Assembly (NCBI RefSeq): GCF_947500655.1
Contig: NZ_CANMSK010000010.1
Coordinates: forward strand, 62,001 to 126,000
Length of the DNA stretch: 64,000 nucleotides
Reading direction: 5' to 3'
DNA from: an uncultured Psychrosphaera sp.
Lineage (GTDB): Bacteria > Pseudomonadota > Gammaproteobacteria > Enterobacterales > Alteromonadaceae
Positions 10,545 through 19,218 of this stretch are shown here, piece after piece. The notes under the pieces were generated by a model. It was not told the DNA's origin. It searched no databases and saw only the letters and a list, made by a program, of their open reading frames with translations. The first letter of the stretch is position 1. Each line of letters begins with the position of its first letter. The position numbers were made by a program, and so were the translations under genes.

Positions 10545-11426
10545 ATGAAAACGACTATGGATAAACCAACAGATAAACTCACGTTTGCCGAACAAATGAA
10601 CTTCTTAGTCACTAATCGTTTACCAAGACGTTGGTTAACTTTGTTTATTGGCCGTTTTAGTAAAATTGAGAATCCAATTATCACTAAGTTGTCATTAACA
10701 ATATGGCAATGGTTTGCTGAGGACTTACGTCTTAATGAAGCTAAAAAAGATAAATTCACTAGCTTACATGACTGTTTTACCCGTGAACTAAAAGATGGAG
10801 CGAGGAGCATTGACCACACAGCTGATGTTGTGACGAGTCCGTGTGATGCCATTGTTGGCGAATTTGGCGAGATTAAAGATGGCCAGCTATTTCAAGCTAA
10901 AGGCTTTCCGTATCAGCTTAATGAGTTGATACCAAACACTAACATCAGTAACAAATACAAAAACGGCAAGTTTATCACTCTGCGTTTAAAGTCCAGCATG
11001 TATCACAGATTTCATAGTCCAATTAACTGTGACGTAAACAAAGTGACTTACATTTCTGGCGATACTTGGAACGTAAATCCAATCGCATTAAAAAAGGTAG
11101 AACGTTTGTTTTGTAAAAATGAACGCGCGGTTATCGACTTACATACAGGCTCTGACCAGCACCATATAACCTTAGTGCCTGTTGCAGCAATATTGGTGGC
11201 ATCAATGAAATTTAACTTCATAAAACCGACCTTAGATTTGTTGTATCAAGGACCCAACGAGATTGACTGCCAACAAAGTTTCACCAAGGGCGATGAAATG
11301 GGTTACTTCCAACATGGGTCAACCATCATTTTATTTGCAAGTAGCAATTACAAATTTTGTAATGAAGTAAAACAAGGAGCGCGTGTAAATGTCGGAAATG
11401 CATTACTCGAAGGACACCTAGTTTAA
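10545..11426 (+). CDS. phosphatidylserine decarboxylase homologue
   Basis: 293-residue member of the pyruvoyl-dependent PSD family, which decarboxylates phosphatidylserine to phosphatidylethanolamine at the membrane. Family marks: VTSPCDAIVGEFGEI, the catalytic-His strand MYHRFHSPINCDV near 152, and a C-terminal YFQHGSTIILFA in which the Gly-Ser bond near residue 257 would self-cleave to give the pyruvoyl group. The usual LGST is HGST here, keeping the essential Ser. It follows the glycosyltransferase by 3 bp. This placement, away from the usual psd-yjeP/mscM neighbours, suggests a specialised paralogue acting on a modified aminolipid rather than housekeeping PSD. Whether the genome has a second psd is not visible here. 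Confidence 0.87.
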   Translation: MKTTMDKPTDKLTFAEQMNFLVTNRLPRRWLTLFIGRFSKIENPIITKLSLTIWQWFAEDLRLNEAKKDKFTSLHDCFTRELKDGARSIDHTADVVTSPCDAIVGEFGEIKDGQLFQAKGFPYQLNELIPNTNISNKYKNGKFITLRLKSSMYHRFHSPINCDVNKVTYISGDTWNVNPIALKKVERLFCKNERAVIDLHTGSDQHHITLVPVAAILVASMKFNFIKPTLDLLYQGPNEIDCQQSFTKGDEMGYFQHGSTIILFASSNYKFCNEVKQGARVNVGNALLEGHLV

Positions 11427-11506
11427 ACATTTGAAGAATTAACAAAAATTTACTTTAACTTTAACAACCAGCTTAAAGCAGGACTTACTTTTAATTAGGA
11501 ATAACT

Positions 11507-12127
11507 ATGACATTTTTAGAAGAGTTAAAAAAACAACGTTGGGATGACCACCGTTTCTATCACCATAATCGTATTAACCAATTTTTACACTTGCTTAGCG
11601 CAATGTGTTTTATGGTGAGTTACGCATTAGTATTTTATTACCCAGCTGCTGCCGCCTTAGTTGGTTGGTTATTATCAATGATATTAAGACAGTCTGGACA
11701 CTTCTTTTTTGAACCTTTGACTTACGATAAAGTAAATCAAGTATCTCATGAACATAAAGAAGAGATTAAAGTGGGTTACAACTTACGCCGTAAAGTTGTA
11801 CTGCTGTCAATTTGGGCGCTAGTCCCTGTTGTATTGTTTTTTGAACCTACTTTATTTGGTGCATTTGAAGCCCACACAAACATTTATGACTTTATTAATA
11901 ACATGGCAATCACTTGGTTATTTATTGGTATAGGTGCGGTTTTATTTAGAACCTTACATTTATTTAAACTTATGGGTGTTCAGTCTGGTTTAGTTTGGTT
12001 TACTAAAATATTAACCGACCCATTCCATGACTTTAAAATCTACCGTAAATCGCCATTACACCTGTTAAAAGGTGAAATGTATGACGATATGACTGACTGG
12101 TATGAAGAAGTCCCTGTTAGCAACTAG
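11507..12127 (+). CDS. Mpo1/DUF962 family membrane protein
   Basis: 206-residue integral membrane protein with about four hydrophobic helices and conserved histidines (RFYHHNRINQFLHLLS; ILRQSGHFFFEP), the arrangement of the DUF962/YGL010w family. The founding yeast member Mpo1 is an Fe(II)-dependent dioxygenase that alpha-oxidises 2-hydroxy fatty acids from phytosphingosine (family knowledge). A good ribosome site (AGGAATAACT) precedes the ATG, and it closes the lipid-like operon 80 bp behind the PSD homologue. A role in trimming or oxidising a hydroxylated acyl chain is an inference. A strong hairpin terminator follows. Confidence 0.75.
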   Translation: MTFLEELKKQRWDDHRFYHHNRINQFLHLLSAMCFMVSYALVFYYPAAAALVGWLLSMILRQSGHFFFEPLTYDKVNQVSHEHKEEIKVGYNLRRKVVLLSIWALVPVVLFFEPTLFGAFEAHTNIYDFINNMAITWLFIGIGAVLFRTLHLFKLMGVQSGLVWFTKILTDPFHDFKIYRKSPLHLLKGEMYDDMTDWYEEVPVSN

Positions 12128-12161
12128 ACGACTTATTAATAAAACGTCTGGACAATAAAAC

Positions 12162-12197
12162 AAAAACGGCAACTTAATTTAAGTTGCCGTTTTTATT
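12162..12197. terminator. bidirectional intrinsic terminator
   Basis: Near-perfect hairpin: AAAAACGGCAACTTAA pairs with TTTAAGTTGCCGTTTTT, A-run on one side and T-run on the other. It lies between the convergent Mpo1-like gene and the MarC gene and can end transcription both ways. Confidence 0.88.
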
Positions 12198-12244
12198 TAC
12201 GTTATTACTTACGCTTTGGACGTTCACTATTCAAAAAGAAGTAT

Positions 12245-12862
12245 TTATAGAGTGATTGCCGTTATCCATCCTTCAGCTTTTAAGGCTTCAATAATAAATT
12301 CAACAGACAAGGCGGCTAAAATCATTCCCATAATACGAACAAGAATAGAAGCTCCACCAGTACCTATTACATTAAGTATTTTACCTGATAACAGCATAAA
12401 TATAAGCGTTATCAATAAAACTGAAAGCATAACCAAACCAGTTGTCACTTGCTCTGTAATAGTGTGAGCATGATTATCAGTCAGTAAAATCACCGCTAAT
12501 ATAGCTCCAGGCGTAGCAGTAGCCGGAATAGCTAAAGGAAATACTGCAATATCATGTTCGGCATCAACTTCAACCTCTGAAGATCCAGATGAAAATACCA
12601 TTTGCAGACCAAATAAAAATAAGATTATTCCACCTGATAGCTGAAATGATAATAAACTTATTCCCATAGAAGTTAATAGTATTTGGCCAATACCAATAGA
12701 ACCAATTAGAACTAATGATGCATAAGCAATCGCTTTAAATGCTGTTTTACGGCGAGCTTCCACTGTCATTTTAGCCGTTAATCCAGTAAATAAAGCCATA
12801 GTACCAATAGGGTCAATTGTCGCCCAAAGGATCATAAAATCTTGTAGTAGTTTGTCTAACAT
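12245..12862 (-). CDS. MarC family (UPF0056) integral membrane protein
   Basis: 205 residues and six predicted membrane helices. The start FMILWATIDPIGTMALFTGLT and the later GGIILFLFGLQMVF are typical of the MarC/UPF0056 family, proposed inner-membrane transporters of unknown substrate. The E. coli link to multiple antibiotic resistance was not upheld. Length matches the family (about 200-220). The gene is single, convergent with the lipid operon across the terminator at 12162. AIPATATPGAILAVILL near the middle is the second family hallmark. Confidence 0.85.
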   Translation of the reverse strand: MLDKLLQDFMILWATIDPIGTMALFTGLTAKMTVEARRKTAFKAIAYASLVLIGSIGIGQILLTSMGISLLSFQLSGGIILFLFGLQMVFSSGSSEVEVDAEHDIAVFPLAIPATATPGAILAVILLTDNHAHTITEQVTTGLVMLSVLLITLIFMLLSGKILNVIGTGGASILVRIMGMILAALSVEFIIEALKAEGWITAITL

Positions 12863-13198
12863 TGATGAGTTTCTCTTCGTTATAGGCCATGTAGCTGGCT
12901 GAAAAAGGATTTTGAGTAAAAGAACTAAAGAAAAGGATCCGTTAACTTTTCAGTTTTTGCATTGGAAATTTAACCATTGAGATTAAATTTTTATAATTAC
13001 GAATAATATGAATTTATATCCTCCTGCAAATTATCCCTGACTAACTAATAGTACGTTAGTTACTTTATCCGTCAAACTAGAATTAATAGGTTAATGAACA
13101 ATTAAACACAAATACAGCACAAATTAGAAATAATGAGTTGTATTTCAGGAACATACATTGTTTAATCTAAACAAGCATTATTTAAATGATTGTTAATT
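12863..13198. other. AT-rich intergenic region, divergent promoters
   Basis: 336 bp between the divergent MarC and EAL genes with no convincing coding frame. It should hold promoters for both. The only structured element seen is TAACTAA / TTAGTTA at 13042-13062, a 7-bp inverted repeat with 7-bp spacing that could be an operator. No ribosome-site consensus is obvious before the EAL gene. Confidence 0.4.
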
Positions 13199-15475
13199 AT
13201 GAGTTTTTTAAGTCGCTATTTTGTACTTTCAGATCATCATACTCCCCAAACACAAGTACCCAATTGGCGAGTAAGCACATTACGTATCATTATAACTTCC
13301 GGCATTCTTCTGTGCCTGATGGTTTTCGCCCATGCCTCTAGCACAATAGTTGAATTTAAACTTGCCTACCCAAGCCTGATTATTATTGGCTTTTTAGCTA
13401 CCATGTTCTTACTTTTACTGACCAGCTATAGGTTTTATACTTTTAGTGCTCATGGTTTGCTACTTTCCATTATTGCCGGCTCCGCATTAATAAACCTATT
13501 TGTCAGTAACTTAGAGTTAGCACAAGTCGGCTCTATGTACATGTATGCCTGCCCTATTCTTGCACTAATGTTACTTGGCTTTAGAACAGCACTATTTTAT
13601 TCACTGCTTAATATTGTGCCGTTTTACATAATTATCAATGATATTAACCTGTTAAATTTAATAAATACCACAGAACGGCTACCAAATGACGACTTATATG
13701 TCACCGGATTAATATTTTTACTGTTTAATATTTGTATACCTTTAGCTCTCGCTCGTACTATTTTAGCCGCCAAACATTTAAATAAAGCCGTACTCAGTTC
13801 TAACACTTACCTCAAAGATAAAAATGCTCTTTACCGAACTTTTTTTGCTGAATCAAACAAAGCTAAAGTGATTATCAATAACAAATCTATTATTACCGAC
13901 TTTAACCAACTTGCCGCTAGTACATTTAAATTCACTGACAAAATTAAGGAATCCAATTCAAAGCTTCATCGTTTTTTTCCTGAATTAGATCAAGTGAAAT
14001 GTAAAAAATCTAAGCATTTAATCAAATATAAAAACGCAAACTTTTATGTTACTTGCGAATCATTACCTGACTCAAATTATGAAGTTTATGAGTTTACCGA
14101 TTGCACTGAAGAGCTCGAGATAAGAAAAACCCTTATTAATATGGAGCAAGAGAATAAACGTTTACGTTACTATGACAATTACACTAACTTACCCAACAGG
14201 GATTGGTTTGAATTGCAATGTGAACGAGTCATGGCTAAATACAACAAAGATTTTTATGTTGTCCTTACTCACAGCGCCAGTAATGAATATTTTAATTTAA
14301 AGTTTAATAAAAAAGACGCTAACTTTTTATTAACCTCTGCATATAAACGCCTGAAAAGTAATACTGAAGGCCCATTATTATGCGCTCATATAGGGCCTGG
14401 TCGACTTGCCTTTATTATTAGAGCTCAGTCGATAAAAGAGCTCAAAACCAAATTATTAACTGAAATAAAACAAACCTTAGACGAGGCTTACCCTTTATCA
14501 GGTTCAAAGTGTCATCAGTCATTTTTGTTTGGTTTTGCCAAATACGACGATAGCGTTAAAAACAGTGCGAAAGTTATTTCCAATGCAAATACCGCATTAA
14601 AACAGGCGAACATAAACACCCCATTTAGCGGTTACAGTGAAACATTTTCAAAAGAGTTTTTAGAAAAATATGAAATTTCAATGTTACTTGATGAAGCTCT
14701 ACAAAATGCTGAAGTTGATGTTGCTTATCAACCTAAAGTTACCGCCAGTGGAGAGTGTATAGGTTTAGAAGCGCTTGCCAGATGGAACAGTCCAATATTG
14801 GGCAGTGTTGAACCAAGTAGTTTTGTCGCCATAGCAGAAGAATATAAGCTGATCAGTCGGCTAACAGATTTGGTGATCCAAAAAGTATGCTCTCAAATTT
14901 CATATTGGGCACAAGCTGGCGTTACCACAGTCCCTGTAGCAATCAATATTTCGTTGGTTGACTTTAATCAAGCTGATTTCCTACCTAGATTAGTTAAGTA
15001 TTTAGCCGACTTTAATGTGAAACCAGAGCAGATTGAACTCGAACTCACTGAAACATCTCTTGATGCTAATCCAGCTCACTCTTTAAAACTTATGCGAATT
15101 TTACAGTCTTGGGGCTTTATTATATCGGTGGATGACTTTGGTGTTGGTTATTCGAATATTGCACGATTAGCAGACTACCCAATTAATAAATTAAAACTAG
15201 ATCGCTCTTTGATAAAACAAATTACCAAATCTTCCAGACAAAAAAGTTTAGTTAAAGCCATTCATGTTATGTGTAAAGAACTTGATATTAAATGTGTAGC
15301 TGAAGGTGTAGAAACACTTGAGCAAGTTACTATTATGAATGAAATGGGCTGTAAGGAATACCAAGGTTTTTACTTCGCAAAAGCCATGTCCGCCGGTGCT
15401 TTTTCCAAACATGTTAAAAAGTTTGGCTTAACATTTAACAACAAAAAACAAACCGTTAAAGAGTCTCTAAACTAG
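13199..15475 (+). CDS. membrane EAL phosphodiesterase with degenerate GGDEF
   Basis: 758-residue c-di-GMP enzyme. Residues 1-200 hold about six membrane helices, then a PAS-like segment. A degenerate GGDEF domain follows: the entry motif YDNYTNLPNRDWFE is kept but the active loop reads HIGPGRLAFI instead of GGDEF. The EAL domain (about 500-740) keeps the catalytic set: GLEALARW near 523, AINIS, LELTETSL, VDDFGVGYSN near 645, KLKLDRS, AEGVE and YQGFYFA. It should therefore hydrolyse c-di-GMP, with the GGDEF part regulatory. The ATG at 13199 is preferred to a TTG three codons earlier. Its stop lies inside a hairpin terminator. Confidence 0.9.
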   Translation: MSFLSRYFVLSDHHTPQTQVPNWRVSTLRIIITSGILLCLMVFAHASSTIVEFKLAYPSLIIIGFLATMFLLLLTSYRFYTFSAHGLLLSIIAGSALINLFVSNLELAQVGSMYMYACPILALMLLGFRTALFYSLLNIVPFYIIINDINLLNLINTTERLPNDDLYVTGLIFLLFNICIPLALARTILAAKHLNKAVLSSNTYLKDKNALYRTFFAESNKAKVIINNKSIITDFNQLAASTFKFTDKIKESNSKLHRFFPELDQVKCKKSKHLIKYKNANFYVTCESLPDSNYEVYEFTDCTEELEIRKTLINMEQENKRLRYYDNYTNLPNRDWFELQCERVMAKYNKDFYVVLTHSASNEYFNLKFNKKDANFLLTSAYKRLKSNTEGPLLCAHIGPGRLAFIIRAQSIKELKTKLLTEIKQTLDEAYPLSGSKCHQSFLFGFAKYDDSVKNSAKVISNANTALKQANINTPFSGYSETFSKEFLEKYEISMLLDEALQNAEVDVAYQPKVTASGECIGLEALARWNSPILGSVEPSSFVAIAEEYKLISRLTDLVIQKVCSQISYWAQAGVTTVPVAINISLVDFNQADFLPRLVKYLADFNVKPEQIELELTETSLDANPAHSLKLMRILQSWGFIISVDDFGVGYSNIARLADYPINKLKLDRSLIKQITKSSRQKSLVKAIHVMCKELDIKCVAEGVETLEQVTIMNEMGCKEYQGFYFAKAMSAGAFSKHVKKFGLTFNNKKQTVKESLN

Positions 15476-15485
15476 AGACTCTTTA
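15458..15485 (+). terminator. hairpin overlapping EAL stop codon
   Basis: AAAGAGTCTCTA and TAGAGACTCTTT form a perfect 12-bp stem with a 3-nt loop. The stop TAG (15473-15475) is within the second arm. The T-run is short, but position between convergent genes supports a terminator. Confidence 0.7.
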
Positions 15486-15508
15486 TCTACTAGAAAATAT
15501 AAATAAAT

Positions 15509-16090
15509 TCACAGCTGAGGTGAGCTAGCCTCACAGCTTTTATCACTTAACTGTTTATCAAAAAACAAAGTTATCTCAGCCACTTCAACACCAAATTTAC
15601 TCATAGCGGTTTTGTTAAATACTCTATATTCATCCAACATATACATCCAGTCATCCATAGTAAAATGATAAGTAGAGTCGTCTATAGGAACCGCTAATTG
15701 GTATTGCCATTGGAATGCAAAACCTGATTGCTGGCCATTAGCAATGCCAATCACATCTTCTGCCGAGCCTGTATAAGCACCATTTTCTAATTGAGTTAAA
15801 CTCCAAGTACGGTAAGTTATCTCACCGTCGTCAAAGTAGAACTTCTCTTTTAGCGTGCCTTGTTCTTGTTGCCAACTAGCATCAATTTCCACACAAAACC
15901 GACGAGTCACTTCGTTAGAATAATCTTGGATCATGCCCCAAGCAATCATGTCACCATTGAAGTATTGTTTAATATCAAACTTTGGGTTTTGATCTTTGTA
16001 ATGTGAAATATCGGTACTGCAACTTATTAGAGTTACTGATAAAAATACAGATACGCACACCATTACTAGGGTATTTAATGCTGTTTTCAT
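15509..16090 (-). CDS. DUF3833 family lipoprotein
   Basis: 193-residue predicted lipoprotein: signal MKTALNTLVMVCVSV with lipobox LISC, then a lipocalin-like beta-rich body (YFNGDMIAWGMIQD, FCVEIDASW, YRTWSL, DDWMYML) typical of DUF3833. The ATG at 16090 has an AGGAAGAG ribosome site; the in-frame ATG at 16111 has none. It is the last gene of a DUF2878, chalcone-isomerase-like, DUF3833 operon. In related bacteria this trio sits with cyclopropane-synthase-like methyltransferase and DUF1365 genes in stress-lipid clusters (family context); those genes are absent here. Molecular function unknown. Confidence 0.8.
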   Translation of the reverse strand: MKTALNTLVMVCVSVFLSVTLISCSTDISHYKDQNPKFDIKQYFNGDMIAWGMIQDYSNEVTRRFCVEIDASWQQEQGTLKEKFYFDDGEITYRTWSLTQLENGAYTGSAEDVIGIANGQQSGFAFQWQYQLAVPIDDSTYHFTMDDWMYMLDEYRVFNKTAMSKFGVEVAEITLFFDKQLSDKSCEASSPQL

Positions 16091-16153
16091 TGCTCTTCCT
16101 TTCTTATTCATTACTTATGATTTATAGCTGATCACGAGTTCATCTATTAACAA

Positions 16154-16753
16154 CTATTTACTGACAACTCCAATTAAGCTCTGTCTTAATTCTGGTTCAC
16201 TGGTATCTGGTGATAACCATATTGCTAAAAACAGTTTATAAAATTCTTCATTATCAATGACACCAATATTCATATTGTTAAAATAAAACTCGGTACTTTG
16301 ATTATTTCTGTATAAGGTTAATGAATCACCTGCACTTATATTTGGCCAAAGACTCTTAAGCCGTGGGATAAATGCCTCATAATCAGATTTTTTATACTTA
16401 AGGTGCTGCCACTGCTCTACCGTGCGCTTGATTAATTCATCCGCGCTAATGTCTTTTAAATATTCAATTTTAAAAATCACATCTTGATCTGAATTTTCTT
16501 CATAACGACCAGATTTAGTAAACAAATGGCTATTGTAAATATCCCAAAATAAAACTGAAAACTGTGCTGAGCCGACTTTATTAAACGCCAAAGTTTCTAA
16601 CTCTTCAGGCAACTGGTCTTGTAATAGTCGTGCTAGTTGCTTTTGAGTTTCTATGTCCTTATTTGCTAGCGGTTTTTCTTCGGCTGCATTAATCCCAAAT
16701 GGACTTAACGTTGCAGCTATAAAGCATATAAAAATAAATCGTCTAGTTAACAT
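16154..16753 (-). CDS. chalcone isomerase-like periplasmic protein
   Basis: 199 residues with a cleavable signal peptide (MLTRRFIFICFIAATLSPFGINA, about 23 residues). The body has chalcone-isomerase-like family features: FNKVGSAQFSVLFWDIYNS, FKIEYLKDISADEL, and WPNISAGDSLTLY. These bacterial proteins lack a proven isomerase role and more likely bind fatty acids. The ATG follows AGGAGATAACT and overlaps the end of the DUF2878 gene by 11 bp, so the two are translationally coupled. The DUF3833 lipoprotein follows 63 bp on. Confidence 0.8.
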   Translation of the reverse strand: MLTRRFIFICFIAATLSPFGINAAEEKPLANKDIETQKQLARLLQDQLPEELETLAFNKVGSAQFSVLFWDIYNSHLFTKSGRYEENSDQDVIFKIEYLKDISADELIKRTVEQWQHLKYKKSDYEAFIPRLKSLWPNISAGDSLTLYRNNQSTEFYFNNMNIGVIDNEEFYKLFLAIWLSPDTSEPELRQSLIGVVSK

Positions 16754-17255
16754 AGTTATCTCCTTTGCGTTTTATAAAAGTCCAACACTGATAAAACAGC
16801 AGCATTAATATTGACCAAATAGGTGCTAAAACAAAATAGGTTATATAAGGACCATAAGGTAATTCGACAGCTAAAAATGAAGCACCAGCCAAATAACTAA
16901 ACGGTGGAAAAACAAAGCCAATGAGTAGTTGTAATCGTTTTGATTTAGCTAAAAATTGTAAACTATGGGCAATAGTTGCTGCAAAGGAAGCCCATAACAT
17001 AACTAACCAAAGTGGGATAATGTGATGTTCTGGGAACTGGAATATTCCCGAAAGTGTCAGTACTGAATCAACCAAGATACCCGTTGCGGTAACCAAGCTA
17101 ATTAACACAATTTCAGTACGCCATTGCTTATTTCCAGAGCGTTGACCTTGATACAAATGATATATAAGCCAACAAAGTGTTACCGGTATAAAATCATTAC
17201 CGAGTAATACTAAGCCAAACCAAGACAGATTAAATCCAATTATATTTATTAACAT
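16743..17255 (-). CDS. DUF2878 family inner-membrane protein
   Basis: 170-residue protein with about five membrane helices (INIIGFNLSWFGLVLLG, LLGNDFIPVTLCWLIYHL, HIIPLWLVMLWASFAAT). The ATG at 17255 gives the family's standard N-terminus; the reading frame extends to a TTG at 17312 that looks untranslated. First gene of the DUF2878, chalcone-isomerase-like, DUF3833 operon, overlapping the next start by 11 bp. The family has no assigned activity; its steady association with lipid-modifying genes hints at membrane-lipid maintenance. Confidence 0.78.
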   Translation of the reverse strand: MLINIIGFNLSWFGLVLLGNDFIPVTLCWLIYHLYQGQRSGNKQWRTEIVLISLVTATGILVDSVLTLSGIFQFPEHHIIPLWLVMLWASFAATIAHSLQFLAKSKRLQLLIGFVFPPFSYLAGASFLAVELPYGPYITYFVLAPIWSILMLLFYQCWTFIKRKGDNYVN

Positions 17256-17397
17256 ACATCTACATTTTTTGGTGTTTTCATGAATTTGTAGATAATACGA
17301 AGCAAAAGCCAATTTAGATTAGATTTATATAAAAATAATAACAACTAAGCCCAGAAGCTGAGTTAAGCTGCAAAATCAAGACATATATTAAATTTAA

Positions 17398-18963
17398 CTA
17401 CCATTTATTTGCTGACGCAGCTTGCCAGTCATCCAAAAATATTTCAGGCACAGTGTCATTTTCTAATAAGCACCCTGGTGTTATTACTGGATATAATTTC
17501 TCATAGGTAGTGGCATTGGTTCTATCGAGTCGTCGATAAACATGGCTCATATTGAGCTCACTTTGCGAATGAAGACCACAAGCGCCCATTAATTCAGTTA
17601 AGTTAACCAAGGTTGCTTTATGAAAGTTAAACACGCGTTCGCCTTTGCTTTCTATGTCTAGAAATTTGTAGCGTCTTGGATCTTGTGTGGCTATGCCGGT
17701 AGGACATTTGTCCGTATTACAACTGCGAGATTGAATACAGCCCAACGCTAGCATCATGCCTCGTGCTGAGTTTACTGTATCGGCACCTAGAGCAATAATA
17801 CGGGCAACGTGGAAGGCCGAGAATATTTTAGCCGATGCAATAACACGAACTTTTTCACGTAAACCAACACCAATAAGCGCGCGATTTACAAATACTACAG
17901 CTTCATTTAACGGCATACCTACAGAGTTAGTAAACTCGATTGGCGCAGCCCCCGTTCCCCCTTCAGAGCCATCAACCGTAATAAAGTCAGGTGTGATCCT
18001 GGTTTCTAACATCGCTTTACAAATCGATAAAAACTCACGTTTATTACCTATACATAATTTAAAACCAACTGGTTTGCCGCCCGATAATTCGCGTAACCTT
18101 TTTACAAAATACAATAATTCAGTAGGGGTATTAAATGCAGAGTGAGCCGGTGGAGAAACAACATCTTGGCCTAAAGGCACATGACGTATTTCAGCAATTT
18201 CAGGTGTTAACTTAGCCGCAGGTAGAATCCCGCCATGACCAGGTTTTGCACCTTGGCTTAATTTAATCTCAATCATTTTCACAACATCAAATTGAGACTT
18301 AGTGGTAAATTTTTCAGCATCAAAATTACCATCGTCATTACGACAGCCAAAATACCCTGTGCCTATTTGCCAGATAATATCGCCACCGTATTTAAGATGA
18401 TGAGGACTTAAACCGCCCTCTCCCGTATTGTGAGCAAAGCCACCTAATTGCGCACCTTTGTTTAATGCCATAATCGCGTGTTTGCTTAACGCGCCATAAC
18501 TCATGGCTGAAATGTTAAGTACTGACGCTGAATAAGGTTTCTCACAATCAGCACCAAACAACACTCTAGGGTCTTTATTTTCAATATGTACTGGCGACAA
18601 CGAATGAGTGATCCATTCATAACCGGACTCGTAGACGTCAAATTGAGTACCAAATGGGCGGGTATCTTGTACTTTTTTGGCTCGCTGATACACCAACTCT
18701 CTAAACTCACGATTAATTGGGCTGCCACTGAGATTAGACTCAACAAAGTACTGTTGAATTTCAGGACGAATTGACTCAAATATATATCGAAAATGCCCAA
18801 CTAACGGGTATATGTTTAATAAGGTATGTTTTGACTGCGCTAGGTCATATAAAAGAACAAGTAAGATGGGAGATAAAAGCAATGCTAGCCAATATAGCTC
18901 GGTCAGCAATAATGCTGAGAAAGTAAAAACACAGATAAATATAATTGAATTGCGAACGCCCAT
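17398..18963 (-). CDS. FMN-binding glutamate synthase family protein
   Basis: 521 residues. An N-terminal hydrophobic segment (residues about 5-45) anchors a GltB-like FMN TIM barrel: LNISAMSYGALSKHAI, GGFAHNTGEGGLSPHH, GAKPGHGGILPAAKL, FITVDGSEGGTGAAP, and the iron-sulfur cysteine cluster ALGCIQSRSCNTDKCPTG. The family resembles the synthase domain of glutamate synthase but lacks the amidotransferase domain, and its physiological reaction is unsettled. Monocistronic, preceded by AGGAACCAAT before the ATG. Length agrees with the roughly 500-540-residue family. Confidence 0.88.
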   Translation of the reverse strand: MGVRNSIIFICVFTFSALLLTELYWLALLLSPILLVLLYDLAQSKHTLLNIYPLVGHFRYIFESIRPEIQQYFVESNLSGSPINREFRELVYQRAKKVQDTRPFGTQFDVYESGYEWITHSLSPVHIENKDPRVLFGADCEKPYSASVLNISAMSYGALSKHAIMALNKGAQLGGFAHNTGEGGLSPHHLKYGGDIIWQIGTGYFGCRNDDGNFDAEKFTTKSQFDVVKMIEIKLSQGAKPGHGGILPAAKLTPEIAEIRHVPLGQDVVSPPAHSAFNTPTELLYFVKRLRELSGGKPVGFKLCIGNKREFLSICKAMLETRITPDFITVDGSEGGTGAAPIEFTNSVGMPLNEAVVFVNRALIGVGLREKVRVIASAKIFSAFHVARIIALGADTVNSARGMMLALGCIQSRSCNTDKCPTGIATQDPRRYKFLDIESKGERVFNFHKATLVNLTELMGACGLHSQSELNMSHVYRRLDRTNATTYEKLYPVITPGCLLENDTVPEIFLDDWQAASANKW

Positions 18964-19087
18964 ATTGGTTCCTGCCTGATCCGGTAGATAATAAATAAAA
19001 TTACTTTTAACAACTTTACCCCATCAATGTAGATTTATCTTTGTTTAAAACGTTTTCCCTTAGTAATTGACTATAAATAAAACACGA

Positions 19088-19161
19088 CAACCGAATACAA
19101 TTGCAAACTAACAAGCAACCGAATTAAGTTGCATATTAAAATACAACCATATATGGTTGCA
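19088..19161 (+). promoter_or_regulatory. three 18-bp operator-like repeats, 28-bp period
   Basis: Three copies of CAACC-N7-RTTGCA begin at 19088, 19116 and 19144, each separated by a 10-bp spacer, exactly 28 bp apart. The third contains a perfect 16-bp palindrome, CAACCATATATGGTTG (19144-19159); the others are half-diverged dyads. They lie 58-131 bp upstream of the SatD-like ATG. This is the layout of a multi-site repressor or activator operator. The binding protein is unknown; the helix-turn-helix at the SatD C-terminus is one candidate. Confidence 0.75.
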
Positions 19162-19218
19162 TAAAGTGACTTTATTAATATATTGTGATTAACAGCTATA
19201 AATAATGGGTAAATACTA

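Noticed and set aside
13042..13062. Small inverted repeat TAACTAA/TTAGTTA as a regulator site
   Set aside because: Seven-bp arms in AT-rich DNA are expected by chance; kept only as a note in the intergenic entry.
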